This document shows positions 56,589 to 64,000 of a stretch of 64,000 nt of DNA, piece after piece. Every line of letters begins with the position of its first letter. Within the stretch, counting starts at the first letter, position 1. Under the pieces are notes generated by a model that saw nothing but the letters and a program-made list of their open reading frames with translations, was not told the DNA's origin and searched no databases. Source of the stretch: DASSUW01 sp963806395 (GTDB taxonomy: Bacteria > Actinomycetota > Thermoleophilia > Solirubrobacterales > Solirubrobacteraceae); the NCBI GenBank assembly GCA_963806395.1, contig CAWDYI010000020.1, positions 1 to 64,000 of the forward strand, given 5' to 3'. The translations under genes were made by a program, and so were the position numbers.

Positions 56589-58958
56589 TTACTGGCGCGC
56601 CATCGCGATCTTGAGGCGCTCATCGGGAGTGATCAGGTGGTCGAGGTCCTCGGCGGCGTCTGCGATATCGATCTGTACCCATTCGACCGTGCCGGTGAAG
56701 CGGCTGGTCTCGACCGTGTAGTCGTCGCTGACTGGCGACGCGGTGTCTGAGCCGATGTCGCAGGTCTCGTCGCCCGAGAAGATCATCGGGACGGTGCCCT
56801 CGACCCGTCCCTCGCCCGTCCTGTTGCCGTCGAGGTAGAGCGCGACGTCTCCGCCCTTGCCGAGCCCGCCGCCGTCGTAGGTGAACTCAACGCGCACCTG
56901 GTGGGTGCCCGGTGGGAGCTGCGCGTCGCTGTCGACGTGGAAGTGGTGGACACCGAAGAGGTTGTAGGCGTACTTCGGCCTGCCGTCCTTGACGTAGAGG
57001 CTCCAGCCGGCGAACGCCCCGCCCTGAGAGACGATCACGCCCTCCGCGCCGTCATCGGGGACTGTCACCTCGGCCGTGACGGAGTGCGACTTGTTCTTGA
57101 CGTTGATCACCGAGTGCTCGCTCAGGCGTCCCATGCCGCCGAAGAGCAACTGGGAGTTGCCCCGGATCAGCGTCGGCCGGCCGGCGAGGTCGGAGTTGAA
57201 GCGCTCGACCCGGCGGTCGTCGAGGGGAAGCACGTTGTACTTGCGCGCCTCTTCCATGAACAGCGCTTTCAGCTCGTTCAGCTTATCCGGCATCTCCGCT
57301 GCGAGGTCGTGGGCCTGGCTCCAGTCGGTGTTGGTGTCATACAGCTCCCAGGTGTCGTCGGAGAATGGGGGCAGCGGCTCGAACACCCACGGGGTCGAGT
57401 GGCGGGTGACCGCCGTCCAGCCCTGGTGGTAGATCCCGCGGTTGCAGAACATCTCGAAGTACTGGGTCTCGTGGCGCTCGGCCGCGCCGGCATCGTCGAA
57501 CGCGTAGCGCATGCTCACGCCCTCGATGGGCTTCTGCGTGACGCCGTGCACCGTCGTGGGCTCGGGCAGCCCCGCCGCGTCCAGGACCGTCGGGGCGACG
57601 TCGATCACGTGGTGGAACTGGTGGCGCACCTCGTCGCGCGCCTGGATGCCTGCGGGCCAGTGGACGATCGTGCCGTTGCGCGTGCCGCCCCAGTGCGACG
57701 CGACCTGCTTGGTCCACTGATACGGCGTGTCCATCGCGTGCGCCCAGCCGACCGCGTAGTGGTTGTAGGCCTCGGGCGTGCCGAACTTGTCGATCCGCTC
57801 GGCCATGAACTCGACCGTCTCCAGCGCGGCGGCGCCGTTGAGGACGATCAGCTCGTTGAAGCACCCGTTCGGGGTGCCCTCGCCGCTGGCGCCGTTGTCG
57901 CCGATGATGTAGTAGACGAGCGTGTTGTCGAGGACGCCGAGGTCGTCGAGCGCGTCGATCAGCCGCCCGATGTGATGGTCGGTGTGTTCCAGGAAGCCGG
58001 CGTAGACCTCCATCTGCCGCGCGAGCACGGGCTTGAGGTCGTCGGGGACGTCGTCCCAGGCCGGGATCTCCTTGGGCCGCTCGGTCAGCTCGGCCTCCGG
58101 CGGGATCACGCCAAGTTGCTTCTGGCGGGCGAGCGTCTCCTCCCGCAGGGCGTCCCAGCCCTGATCGAACTGGCCCTTGTACTTCGCCGACCACTCCGGT
58201 GCTACGTGGTGCGGCGCGTGCGTGGCCCCCGGCGCGAAGTAGGCGAAGAACGGCTTGTCGGCCATCAGCGCCTTCTGCTGGCGGATCCACTTGATCGCCT
58301 TGTCGGTCATGTCCGCGGTGAAGTGGTAGCCCTCCTCCGGGGTCTTGTCGGGCTCGACCGGCGTGGTCCCCTCGTACAGGGCGGGGTAGTACTGGTTGGT
58401 CTCGCCGGCGATGAAGCCGTAGAAGTACTCGAACCCTCCCCCGCCGCTCGGCCAGTTGTCGAACGGCCCCAGCGGGCTCGTCTCCCACACCGGCACCTCG
58501 TGGCACTTGCCGAACTGCGCCGTCGCGTAGCCGTTGAGCTTGAGCGTCTCCGCCAGCGGCGCGCACGTATTCGGGCGCATCGAGTTGTACCCCGGCGCCG
58601 ACGTCGCGATCTCCGTGATCCCGCCCATCCCAACCGTGTGGTGGTTGCGTCCCGAGAGCAGCGCCGCTCGTGTCGGCGAGCACAGCGCCGTGGTGTGGAA
58701 GCGGGTGAACTTCAGCCCCTCTCCGGCCAGACGCTCCGCCACCGGCGTGTTGCATGGGCCGCCGAACGCGCTGGAACACCCAAACCCGGCGTCGTCGAGC
58801 AGCACGACCAGCACGTTCGGCGCGCCCGCCGGAGGGCGCAGCGGCTCGATCGGCGGGAACTTGGCAGCCGGATCCTTCGCGTCCTCGTAGACAGGACCGT
58901 CGTACGCACGATCCGGGATCGGAAGCACGTCACGCTCGACGCTCATCGACTCGGGCAC
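56589..58958 (-). CDS. Arylsulfatase family protein
   Basis: The 789-aa sulfatase has DD at residues 55-56 (VVLLDDAGFG), and the modification site CSPTR at 93-97 (ALCSPTRAALLSGRNHHTVG), whose Cys becomes formylglycine. Further metal ligands are in FFAYFAPGATHAPHHVAP, YIIGDNGASGEG and HWGGTRNGT. A C-terminal beta-rich domain of about 150 aa (GDVALYLDGNRTGEG) is typical of the long arylsulfatase group. No signal peptide is evident. GTG 58958 is preferred to ATG 58946 because GAGAGGA lies about 7 nt upstream. Substrate unknown; no sulfatase-maturing enzyme is in the window. Confidence 0.9.
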   Translation of the reverse strand: MPESMSVERDVLPIPDRAYDGPVYEDAKDPAAKFPPIEPLRPPAGAPNVLVVLLDDAGFGCSSAFGGPCNTPVAERLAGEGLKFTRFHTTALCSPTRAALLSGRNHHTVGMGGITEIATSAPGYNSMRPNTCAPLAETLKLNGYATAQFGKCHEVPVWETSPLGPFDNWPSGGGGFEYFYGFIAGETNQYYPALYEGTTPVEPDKTPEEGYHFTADMTDKAIKWIRQQKALMADKPFFAYFAPGATHAPHHVAPEWSAKYKGQFDQGWDALREETLARQKQLGVIPPEAELTERPKEIPAWDDVPDDLKPVLARQMEVYAGFLEHTDHHIGRLIDALDDLGVLDNTLVYYIIGDNGASGEGTPNGCFNELIVLNGAAALETVEFMAERIDKFGTPEAYNHYAVGWAHAMDTPYQWTKQVASHWGGTRNGTIVHWPAGIQARDEVRHQFHHVIDVAPTVLDAAGLPEPTTVHGVTQKPIEGVSMRYAFDDAGAAERHETQYFEMFCNRGIYHQGWTAVTRHSTPWVFEPLPPFSDDTWELYDTNTDWSQAHDLAAEMPDKLNELKALFMEEARKYNVLPLDDRRVERFNSDLAGRPTLIRGNSQLLFGGMGRLSEHSVINVKNKSHSVTAEVTVPDDGAEGVIVSQGGAFAGWSLYVKDGRPKYAYNLFGVHHFHVDSDAQLPPGTHQVRVEFTYDGGGLGKGGDVALYLDGNRTGEGRVEGTVPMIFSGDETCDIGSDTASPVSDDYTVETSRFTGTVEWVQIDIADAAEDLDHLITPDERLKIAMARQ

Positions 58959-59320
58959 TTGGTCGTCCTCTCGCGCAAATGGCCAGATCACACGCCGTCT
59001 CCAACGGCGATGCCGCGATCCTTCCAGCGCCTGAGGTTGCCGTCCACCCCCGAATCGGGTGATCGGCGGTCCGCCCACCCGCGACCGCTCGAACCGCGCG
59101 ACGACTGATGGTCTCCGCAACTCGGTCGCTGCCGCGGTCACTTCGCGCACCGGCGGCGCACTGCTCCTTCCCTGCACGCAAACGAGCGCCGCCGAGTCTC
59201 CGCGCAGGACGGCCGCCCAGGACGACACGCGAGCGTCCCGGGCGAATGAGCACGCGCCTTCGCACGCGCGTGGGGACGCAGAAGCGCCGCGCCAAGCGCG
59301 TTCGTCTCGAGCGTCGAGGG
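58959..59320. other. Gene-free stretch upstream of the sulfatase
   Basis: It includes the right copy of the 23-bp inverted repeat (59219-59241). Frames here translate to Arg/Ser/Pro-rich sequence without family motifs. No promoter could be assigned with confidence. Confidence 0.45.
59219..59241 (-). repeat. 23-bp inverted repeat, right copy
   Basis: Perfect reverse complement of 55235-55257; begins AGGACGACACGCG on the plus strand. Flanks are partly alike (TTCGC beside the core on both sides). Confidence 0.7.
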
Positions 59321-59376
59321 TGTTCGTTTCTACGTGTTCGTCTCTCGGTGTTCGTTTCTTGGTGTTCGTCTTAGGA
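59321..59376 (+). repeat. Four tandem 14-bp repeats
   Basis: Units TGTTCGTTTCTACG, TGTTCGTCTCTCGG, TGTTCGTTTCTTGG and TGTTCGTCTTAGGA follow without gaps. The unusual T-rich composition stands out in this genome. Confidence 0.65.
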
Positions 59377-59385
59377 GACCAACAG

Positions 59386-59549
59386 GCCGCCGCCCCGCCC
59401 TCGGCACGGATTTCGCGCTACGCCGGGGCTTTCGAGGAAGGGGGGTCCACCGCTTCGCGCTGGACCCGCCTTCCTCGACCTGCCAGATAAATCGGGCAGG
59501 GCAGCCCAGGCAAGAAGTGGAACGGCCGGGGGCGGGGCGGGGCGGCGGC
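59386..59549. repeat. Structured palindromic element in the island
   Basis: Outer arms, 15 bp and perfect: 59386-59400 and 59535-59549 (GGGCGGGGCGGCGGC). Inside, a long hairpin with arms CGAGGAAGG and CCTTCCTCG and an inner GGTCCA/TGGACC pair capped by TTCG (59433-59477). 59550-59895 shows no recognisable gene. Confidence 0.6.
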
Positions 59550-59895
59550 AAGCGGGAGCGGTCGAGGTAGCGGACGAGCAAGGGGACGGAGATGAGCAGA
59601 GGGTCGCGATGGTCATGCGTGAGAGGTGTGGAAGGGAGTTGAGGAGTACGGCGTCGGTGTCGGGAGCGAGGGTGTCGTCGAATGACGGTGCTCGTCGTGA
59701 ACGGACCTCTGTTTCGCTCGCTCCGACCTCGAGCGCGTTGCTCGCCGTCAGGTCGGGACCCCAGCGTCGCCCGCCACGATGCCCGGCGGCTTCCGCGCGC
59801 GTCCGACCGGCCGGCCCCGGCCAGCGGCTGCAGATAGCTCGACGCGTCCGCGGGGGCCAACTTCGGCGCTCAGGTCTCTTTATGGGTAGAGGGCC

Positions 59896-60057
59896 ATGAC
59901 CGCGAACACGAACACGTATGTCGCTCAGATCGTGCGGTTCCCGAGCCGCGCCGACTTCGACCCGGAGCTGACGAAGCGCGACCTCGCCCGCATGTGGCGC
60001 TGTTCGACGAAGACGATCGAGCGGTGCCACACTCGGCGGAGAAGTCGACGATCGTAA
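59896..60057 (+). CDS. HTH (excisionase-like) fragment
   Basis: A 53-aa frame from ATG 59896 begins MTANTNTYVAQIVRFPSRAD and contains LTKRDLARMWRCSTKTIER, matching the N-terminal HTH_17/excisionase pattern (LTKxxLAxxW..S.KTIERW). After ER it departs from the family (CHTRRRSRRS) and stops, and its last 64 bp overlap the TcmP frame. It may be a truncated regulator whose end was lost in a deletion, or a genuine short protein. Confidence 0.45.
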   Translation: MTANTNTYVAQIVRFPSRADFDPELTKRDLARMWRCSTKTIERCHTRRRSRRS

Positions 60058-60808
60058 GTCGCGGGATCGACACGGTGAGCTCGGCGATGAGCGGCGAGTG
60101 GTTCGCGACAAAGCATGGCGTCCACTATCTCGAGCTCTTCAGCGGGCCTGGTCGCCTGCTCGACGAGAGCACGGGCAACGAGCAGCCCGGCTCGCCGCTT
60201 CGAGCGCTCGCGGTGCGCAAGCCCTTCAGCCACTACGTACTGAGCGATTACTCGCAGGCTTGCGCCGACGCGCTCGCAGCCCGAATCGGGGTGCGTCCGG
60301 ACGTCGACACATCGTGCGGGGTGATGCCAACGATCGGGAACATCTCGACCGCGTCGCCGGCTTGCTCAACACGAAGGCGCTCGTCGTCGCATACCTCGAT
60401 CCTGCGCGCCCGCAAGATCTCCATTGGGGCACCGTCGAATATCTCGCCACCCATTTCAGCTTTATCGACATGATCATCAACCTGCCGGTGAACAGCCTGA
60501 TGCGCGCGATCCTCGGCGCACATGCGGCCGGGGGCCGCGGGCCCGGCGCCGCCGGGCGGTTCCTCAACCATGACCGGCCACACGAGCTCCTCCAGCCGAG
60601 CACTCCTGCCACGATCAATGCGATCCGACAGCAATACGACGAGCGGCTCGTCGCCCTCGGGTTTAAGCAGCCAGCACGACGCACGATCCACTTCCCGGCG
60701 GACAACCCGTACTACGACGTCCTACTCGTCTCACGACATGAGCGTGGACTGGAGCTGTGGAACAAAAAGGCGACGAACGCGGGGGACGACGAGGCAGGGG
60801 GGTGCTGA
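59994..60808 (+). pseudogene. Three-Cys-motif partner protein (TcmP), one frameshift
   Basis: The frame from ATG 59994 has MALFDEDDRAVPHSAEKSTI, SGEWFATKHGVHYLELFSGP and SHYVLSDYSQACADALAARI, then near 60308 loses one base. The second frame continues HIVRGDANDREHLDRVAGLL, VVAYLDPARPQDLHWGTVEY, FIDMIINLPVNSLMRAILGA, GPGAAGRFLNHDRP and NPYYDVLLVSRHERGLELWN. This is the TcmP family, a methyltransferase-like fold encoded with phage Gp37/Gp68-type proteins and often found in variable DNA; its function is unsettled. The partner gene is not visible. The frame break may be error or decay. Confidence 0.7.
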
Positions 60809-61023
60809 CCGAGGAGAAGCCTTCGAGGTGATGAGGTACTTCCTGACCGAGTTCTGGAAGCGCGGCGGGAGCGTGTCGGACAGCGAGCTGGTCGATCTCC
60901 TCGGCTGGACCCACCACGACGCGCATGGGCCGACGGCAAGACGAATGACCCAGCGCGGTGGGAGGACTGGCTCGCGGCCGTGCGAGCAGTCGAAGCTGGC
61001 GAGCGCGCTCGCCCTTGGTGACG
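60802..61023 (+). pseudogene. Small conserved hypothetical, frameshifted
   Basis: One frame gives EAFEVMRYFLTEFWKRGGSV, SDSELVDLLGW and the other, after a break near 60940, DPARWEDWLAAVRAVEAGE. Together they resemble a short conserved bacterial protein of unknown function (a 'xFLxxYWERGGxxSDDL ... DPAxWxDWL' pattern), about 70 aa. GTG 60802 overlaps the TcmP stop; a further base seems missing after it. Low certainty. Confidence 0.4.
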
Positions 61024-61139
61024 ATTGTCGGGCTTCTCGGGTCGCGTGGCCCGCGTTTGACGATCTGGTTCCAGTCGCAATCGAGTCGCGAGCTTCCGCG
61101 CAATTGCCGACCACGAGCCGGATGTCGCGCCGTTTCTCA

Positions 61140-61153
61140 CCCACCGTCTCCAC
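61140..61153 (+). repeat. Right attachment repeat (attR)
   Basis: CCCACCGTCTCCAC identical to the ssrA 3' end at 54980-54993. Confidence 0.6.
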
Positions 61154-61157
61154 CTCA

Positions 61158-61183
61158 TGAGGGCCGCCCGAAGGCGGCCCTCA
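61158..61183 (+). terminator. Displaced terminator of ssrA
   Basis: TGAGGGCCGCC and GGCGGCCCTCA pair around CGAA, followed by GTGTTTCTCT, just 4 bp after attR. It is where the ssrA terminator would lie before island insertion. It can also serve the convergent gene at 61203. Confidence 0.65.
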
Positions 61184-61202
61184 GTGTTTCTCTACGAGCC
61201 GT

Positions 61203-62729
61203 CTACCACCAGCGGCGGGGCGGCTCCTGCGTCTGCGCGTTGAGGTACGGCAGCCGCGGGGTGACCAGCGACAGCAGACTCGCCAGGCCCGTGAACCGGA
61301 CCACGTCGAACCCGCGCTGGATCTCGTTCGAGTAGATCCGGCCGTTGTACCAGTACGACGACCACGCGCCGGCGAGGGCGGCGTTGCCGTTCTCGTCCGT
61401 GAACGGCCCGCGGTCCCACCACGCGAGCTCGTGGATCCGGTTCCCGTTGGTCCAGTCGATCACGGAGGTGCCGCCCTGATACCAGGCCTGGACGAGGATG
61501 TCGCGGCCCGGGATCGGCAGGAGGTTGCCGTTGTGGGCGACGCAGTTCTCCGTCGCCGTCTGGGTGCGCGGGATCTTGAAGTAGCTCATGAACACGGGCC
61601 GGGTGCGCTTGCGGATGCTGTACACCGCGTCCGCGCCGCGCTGTGGGCCGACGGTCGGGTTGCACTCGGCGCCTGCGCCGCCGCCGCGCTCGTCGGTGAA
61701 CAGCACCTGCTGCGCGTCATGGCTGATCGTCGCGCTGTGCCAGAACGCGAAGTTCGCGTCGAACATCTTGGCGACGACCTTCGGGTTCGCCGGGTGGGAG
61801 ATGTCCATGAGGATGCCGTCGCCCATGCACGCGCCCGCGGCGAGGTCCTTCGCCCGGTAGACCGTGATGTCGTGGCAGCCGGTGGTCTGCGCCGTGTAGT
61901 TGTTGGAGCCGTCGTAGCCGCCGTCCGGGAAGAGCACCGGCTCGGCGATCACGGACGCGGTCGTCGGCGCGCCGAGCGGCACCTCGACGATCGAGATCTT
62001 GTCGTGCGGCAGCTGGCAGTCCGGCCCGACCCCCGTCGGTCCGAGGATGTACGACGACACGTAGAGCAGCACGCGGTCGCCGTCCGGCACCAGCGTATGG
62101 GTGTGCGAGCCGCAGTCCGTCTCCACCGACTTGATGTAGCGCGGGTTGGTCACGTCGGAGACGTCGAAGATCTTGATGCCCTCCCACGCGGTCGGGTCGG
62201 TCACCGGCTTCGCCACGCTCTGGCAGCTGTCGTCGCTGCGGCTGCTGTCCGTGGACAGGAAGAGGAGGTTGTTCCAGACCGAGATGTCGTTCTGCGAGCC
62301 GGGACAGAGGACCTGGCTCACGATCTGCGGCGCCGACGGATTGGAGACGTCGGTGATCTGGAACCCGGCGTAGTTGCCCTGGAATGCGTACCGCCCCGAG
62401 AACGCGAGGTCCGAGTTGAAGTTCGACGTCCCGGCGTGCGCGCCGGTCTTCGGGAGGTTGGTGACCAGGCGGAGGTTGCGGCCGTCCGTCTCACCCGGGC
62501 CGAGCGTCGCGCCGGACGTGTCGTAGCGCGCGGCCACGCTCGCCGGCGTGCAGGTCCCGTCGCCGCCGGTGAAGGCCTGATCCGTCAACGGGATCACGGC
62601 GGCCCACGCGGCGGCGCCGCTGAGGCACTCCTCCGGGTGGGCGTTCGCCGCGGGCGCGGCGAACGCCAGCACGGCGAGGCAGGCGAAGACAGGACCGCCG
62701 ACGCGCGCCCATCGTCCACGACTGAGCAT
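61203..62729 (-). CDS. Secreted LVIVD-repeat protein
   Basis: The 508-aa protein has a signal peptide (VGGPVFACLAVLAFAAPAAN, cleavage near NAH). It is then a beta-propeller of LVIVD-type repeats: DLAFSGRYAFQGNYAGFQIT followed by DVSNPSAPQIVSQV, IKIFDVSDVTNPRYIKSVE, ILMDISHPANPKVVAKMFDA. Several Cys residues suggest disulfides. It should be extracellular, perhaps adhesive or enzymatic, but no catalytic residues can be named. ATG 62729 has AAAGGAGTTG upstream, an excellent ribosome binding site. Confidence 0.85.
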   Translation of the reverse strand: MLSRGRWARVGGPVFACLAVLAFAAPAANAHPEECLSGAAAWAAVIPLTDQAFTGGDGTCTPASVAARYDTSGATLGPGETDGRNLRLVTNLPKTGAHAGTSNFNSDLAFSGRYAFQGNYAGFQITDVSNPSAPQIVSQVLCPGSQNDISVWNNLLFLSTDSSRSDDSCQSVAKPVTDPTAWEGIKIFDVSDVTNPRYIKSVETDCGSHTHTLVPDGDRVLLYVSSYILGPTGVGPDCQLPHDKISIVEVPLGAPTTASVIAEPVLFPDGGYDGSNNYTAQTTGCHDITVYRAKDLAAGACMGDGILMDISHPANPKVVAKMFDANFAFWHSATISHDAQQVLFTDERGGGAGAECNPTVGPQRGADAVYSIRKRTRPVFMSYFKIPRTQTATENCVAHNGNLLPIPGRDILVQAWYQGGTSVIDWTNGNRIHELAWWDRGPFTDENGNAALAGAWSSYWYNGRIYSNEIQRGFDVVRFTGLASLLSLVTPRLPYLNAQTQEPPRRWW

Positions 62730-62854
62730 GTCTGCAACTCCTTTTGTTCAGCGCGCCCGCCGCCGCCGGCGCTGACGCTCCGCGCGGCCCCTTGGCCGCG
62801 CCACCGGCGCAACCCTAAGCCGCGGCGGCGCGTGAAAGCAAGCGTCCGTTCGTC

Positions 62855-63334
62855 TCACGGCAGCGGGAGGCCGACCGCGGCGTTCTCCTCGGGCGTGGCG
62901 TTCCAGTATCCGTAGCGCTCGGAGGTCGCTAGGAAGTGCAGGAGCGGGTCGCCGCCGGCCGGTGGCGAGGCGACCTCGCGGAAGAACCGGCCGATCCGGC
63001 TGGTGGTGGTGACGATCATCACGGCCGGCTCGCTCGAGCGGTTGCGGAACGCGTGCTTCGCGCATCCGGGGACGTGGAAGACGTCGCCCGGGCGGATCTG
63101 CTCCCACCTGAATCCGGCGTCGGTGTGCACGAGGCCCTCGGGCGAGCCCGTGACCTCGAAGAACGTCTCGGGGTCCGCGTGGGTGTGCATCGGCACGACC
63201 GCCCCCGGCGGGATCGTGCCGCGTATCACCAGCGGCGCGTCCGCCTCGTCCGGGGAGGTCAGGAACTGGATCGTCGGGCCGAGGACCCCGATCGTCTCGG
63301 CTGCGTCGGGGTCCACGAGGTGCGCGGTCCTCAT
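62855..63334 (-). CDS. Cupin domain protein
   Basis: The 159-aa protein (ATG 63334, MRTAHLVDPDAAETIGVLGP) has a single cupin barrel: PPGAVVPMHTHADPETFFEV with the His-His-Glu metal set, PGDVFHVPGCAKHAFRNRSS with the third His. It is probably a metal-dependent dioxygenase, isomerase or a sensor. ATG overlaps the stop of the methyltransferase gene upstream (ATGA). Confidence 0.85.
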   Translation of the reverse strand: MRTAHLVDPDAAETIGVLGPTIQFLTSPDEADAPLVIRGTIPPGAVVPMHTHADPETFFEVTGSPEGLVHTDAGFRWEQIRPGDVFHVPGCAKHAFRNRSSEPAVMIVTTTSRIGRFFREVASPPAGGDPLLHFLATSERYGYWNATPEENAAVGLPLP

Positions 63335-64000
63335 GCCGTCACCGGCTTCCGCTTCCACGTCCCGATCAGCAGCGGCCACAGCGCGGCGTGCCCATCCGCT
63401 CCGGCGGTCTCGCGAGCGAACTCGTCGAACCAGCGGGCGCTGCGCTCCTTCGTGGTGAGACCGAGCTCGAGCGCGGCCGGCAGCACGCTGCGGTAGACCG
63501 CCTCGTACATCGGCGCGAGCGTCGGAAGCGTGCCCACCCACGCACCGGCGTCCATCCCGTCGGGCGCGCCGATGCCCGCCTGGGCATGCAGCGCCGGCAG
63601 ATGGAGCCCCGGGCGGATGTCGCGGCCGCCGTGCCGGAAGACGTCGAGCACGACGCGCCTGAACTCGTCGACCGTCGCGAGCGCGGGCGCGACCTCGCTC
63701 ATCACGAGGTCGTAGTCCTGCACGACCAGGCGGCCGCCGGGTGCCACCCACGCCCATAGCCGGCGCAGCGTGGCCGCCGGGTCGTCGGTGTACAGCAGCA
63801 GCAGCCGCGCGAACACGAGGTCGAACGGCGCGCCGGGAATCGTCTCGTCGGTCTCGGCGTCGATCGCCTCGAAGGTGCACTGGCGGTGACCGGCGGCGTG
63901 CAGCATGTCGATGGCCTGGGCCCCGAGCGTCGCGTCGATGTCGATCCCGGTGACGTGCCCGCCAGGACCGACGCGCTCGGCCATCAGGCGCATCGTCTCG
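63331..64000 (-). CDS. SAM-dependent methyltransferase (partial, N-terminus off the window)
   Basis: The reading frame runs off the right edge, so the SAM loop I is missing. Visible are ETMRLMAERVGPGGHVTGID, IDMLHAAGHRQCTFEAIDAE, FDLVFARLLLLYTDDPAATL, VAPGGRLVVQDYDLVMSEV and a C-terminal all-helical domain. It ends in KRKPVTA with an ATGA overlap into the cupin gene. The two are probably one operon acting on the same small molecule. Confidence 0.8.
   Translation of the reverse strand, partial: ETMRLMAERVGPGGHVTGIDIDATLGAQAIDMLHAAGHRQCTFEAIDAETDETIPGAPFDLVFARLLLLYTDDPAATLRRLWAWVAPGGRLVVQDYDLVMSEVAPALATVDEFRRVVLDVFRHGGRDIRPGLHLPALHAQAGIGAPDGMDAGAWVGTLPTLAPMYEAVYRSVLPAALELGLTTKERSARWFDEFARETAGADGHAALWPLLIGTWKRKPVTA

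Larger units (their letters stand above)
54980..61153. mobile_element. Genomic island at the ssrA 3' end, no integrase seen
   Basis: A 6.2-kb segment lies between the 14-bp direct repeats. It carries a flippase-like gene, a sulfatase, an HTH fragment, a TcmP-type gene and long gene-free stretches. AGTCGC repeats occur near both ends. The chromosomal ssrA terminator appears to have been displaced to 61158. No recombinase gene is visible, so the island is probably a relic or needs help from elsewhere. Confidence 0.6.

Noticed and set aside
59371..60111. Minus-strand 246-residue frame in the island, as a possible gene
   Set aside because: Arg/Ser/Pro-rich with no motif and it crosses the structured element; the plus strand has TcmP.

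Overview
The window is a high-GC bacterial chromosome segment. Dense ATGA/GTGA gene overlaps, frequent GTG starts, an ECF sigma/anti-sigma pair, LCP and FtsEX-CtpA genes and actinobacterial conserved hypotheticals point to Actinomycetota. The order hpf-secA-prfB-ftsE-ftsX-ctpA-rnr-smpB-ssrA suggests Thermoleophilia (Solirubrobacterales-like), which is inference. No tRNA, rRNA or CRISPR array was seen.

Layout. 0-11.7 kb: a secreted Ig-like protein, an M20 peptidase, an LCP wall-polymer ligase, then sugar-nucleotide genes (ugd, an NDP-sugar pyrophosphorylase, a phosphoglucose/phosphomannose isomerase), an amidohydrolase, an ALDH7-like dehydrogenase and a DUF4394 protein. 11.8-16.3 kb: ECF sigma/anti-sigma, a zinc ribbon protein, and a frameshifted pair (winged helix protein, TPP enzyme). 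16.3-22.8 kb: a MerR regulator with a textbook operator, a long-type adenosylhomocysteinase, a LURP-one-related protein, a PLP decarboxylase, a second short-type adenosylhomocysteinase and UTP-glucose-1-phosphate uridylyltransferase. 23-30 kb: CDP-alcohol phosphatidyltransferase, CtaG, ComF, an M28 peptidase, a methyltransferase and an EAL-HDOD protein. 29.7-49 kb: the conserved block hpf, secA, prfB (programmed frameshift), nadC-nadA, M16 peptidase, ftsEX, ctpA, rnr, smpB, with a GGDEF/HD-GYP protein, a 5'-nucleotidase and a tocopherol-cyclase-like protein between them. 49-54.6 kb: an oxidoreductase with a small upstream ORF facing an ArsR regulator, a LysR/EamA pair, and three copies of a structured, promoter-bearing, terminator-ended RNA element. 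54.6-61.2 kb: ssrA (tmRNA), whose 3' end is duplicated 6.2 kb downstream. The segment between looks like a genomic island holding a flippase-like protein, a sulfatase, and a TcmP-type gene with an HTH fragment. 61.2-64 kb: an LVIVD-repeat protein, a cupin and a methyltransferase running off the end.

The strongest unexplained signal is the set of three ncRNA genes at 52.2-53.2 kb. They have covarying stems, the same UUCG-capped hairpin, U-rich ends, and a shared motif at a fixed distance from each promoter. Second is the ssrA island, with its direct repeats, terminal AGTCGC repeats and a 23-bp inverted repeat around the sulfatase module.

Many genes between 8.9 and 21.8 kb, and a few at 50-61 kb, carry single-base frameshifts. 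They cluster at 13.4-18.2 kb and affect a housekeeping gene (ahcY), so sequencing or assembly error is at least as likely as decay. They are listed as pseudogenes with that caveat. The prfB frameshift is the genuine programmed type.
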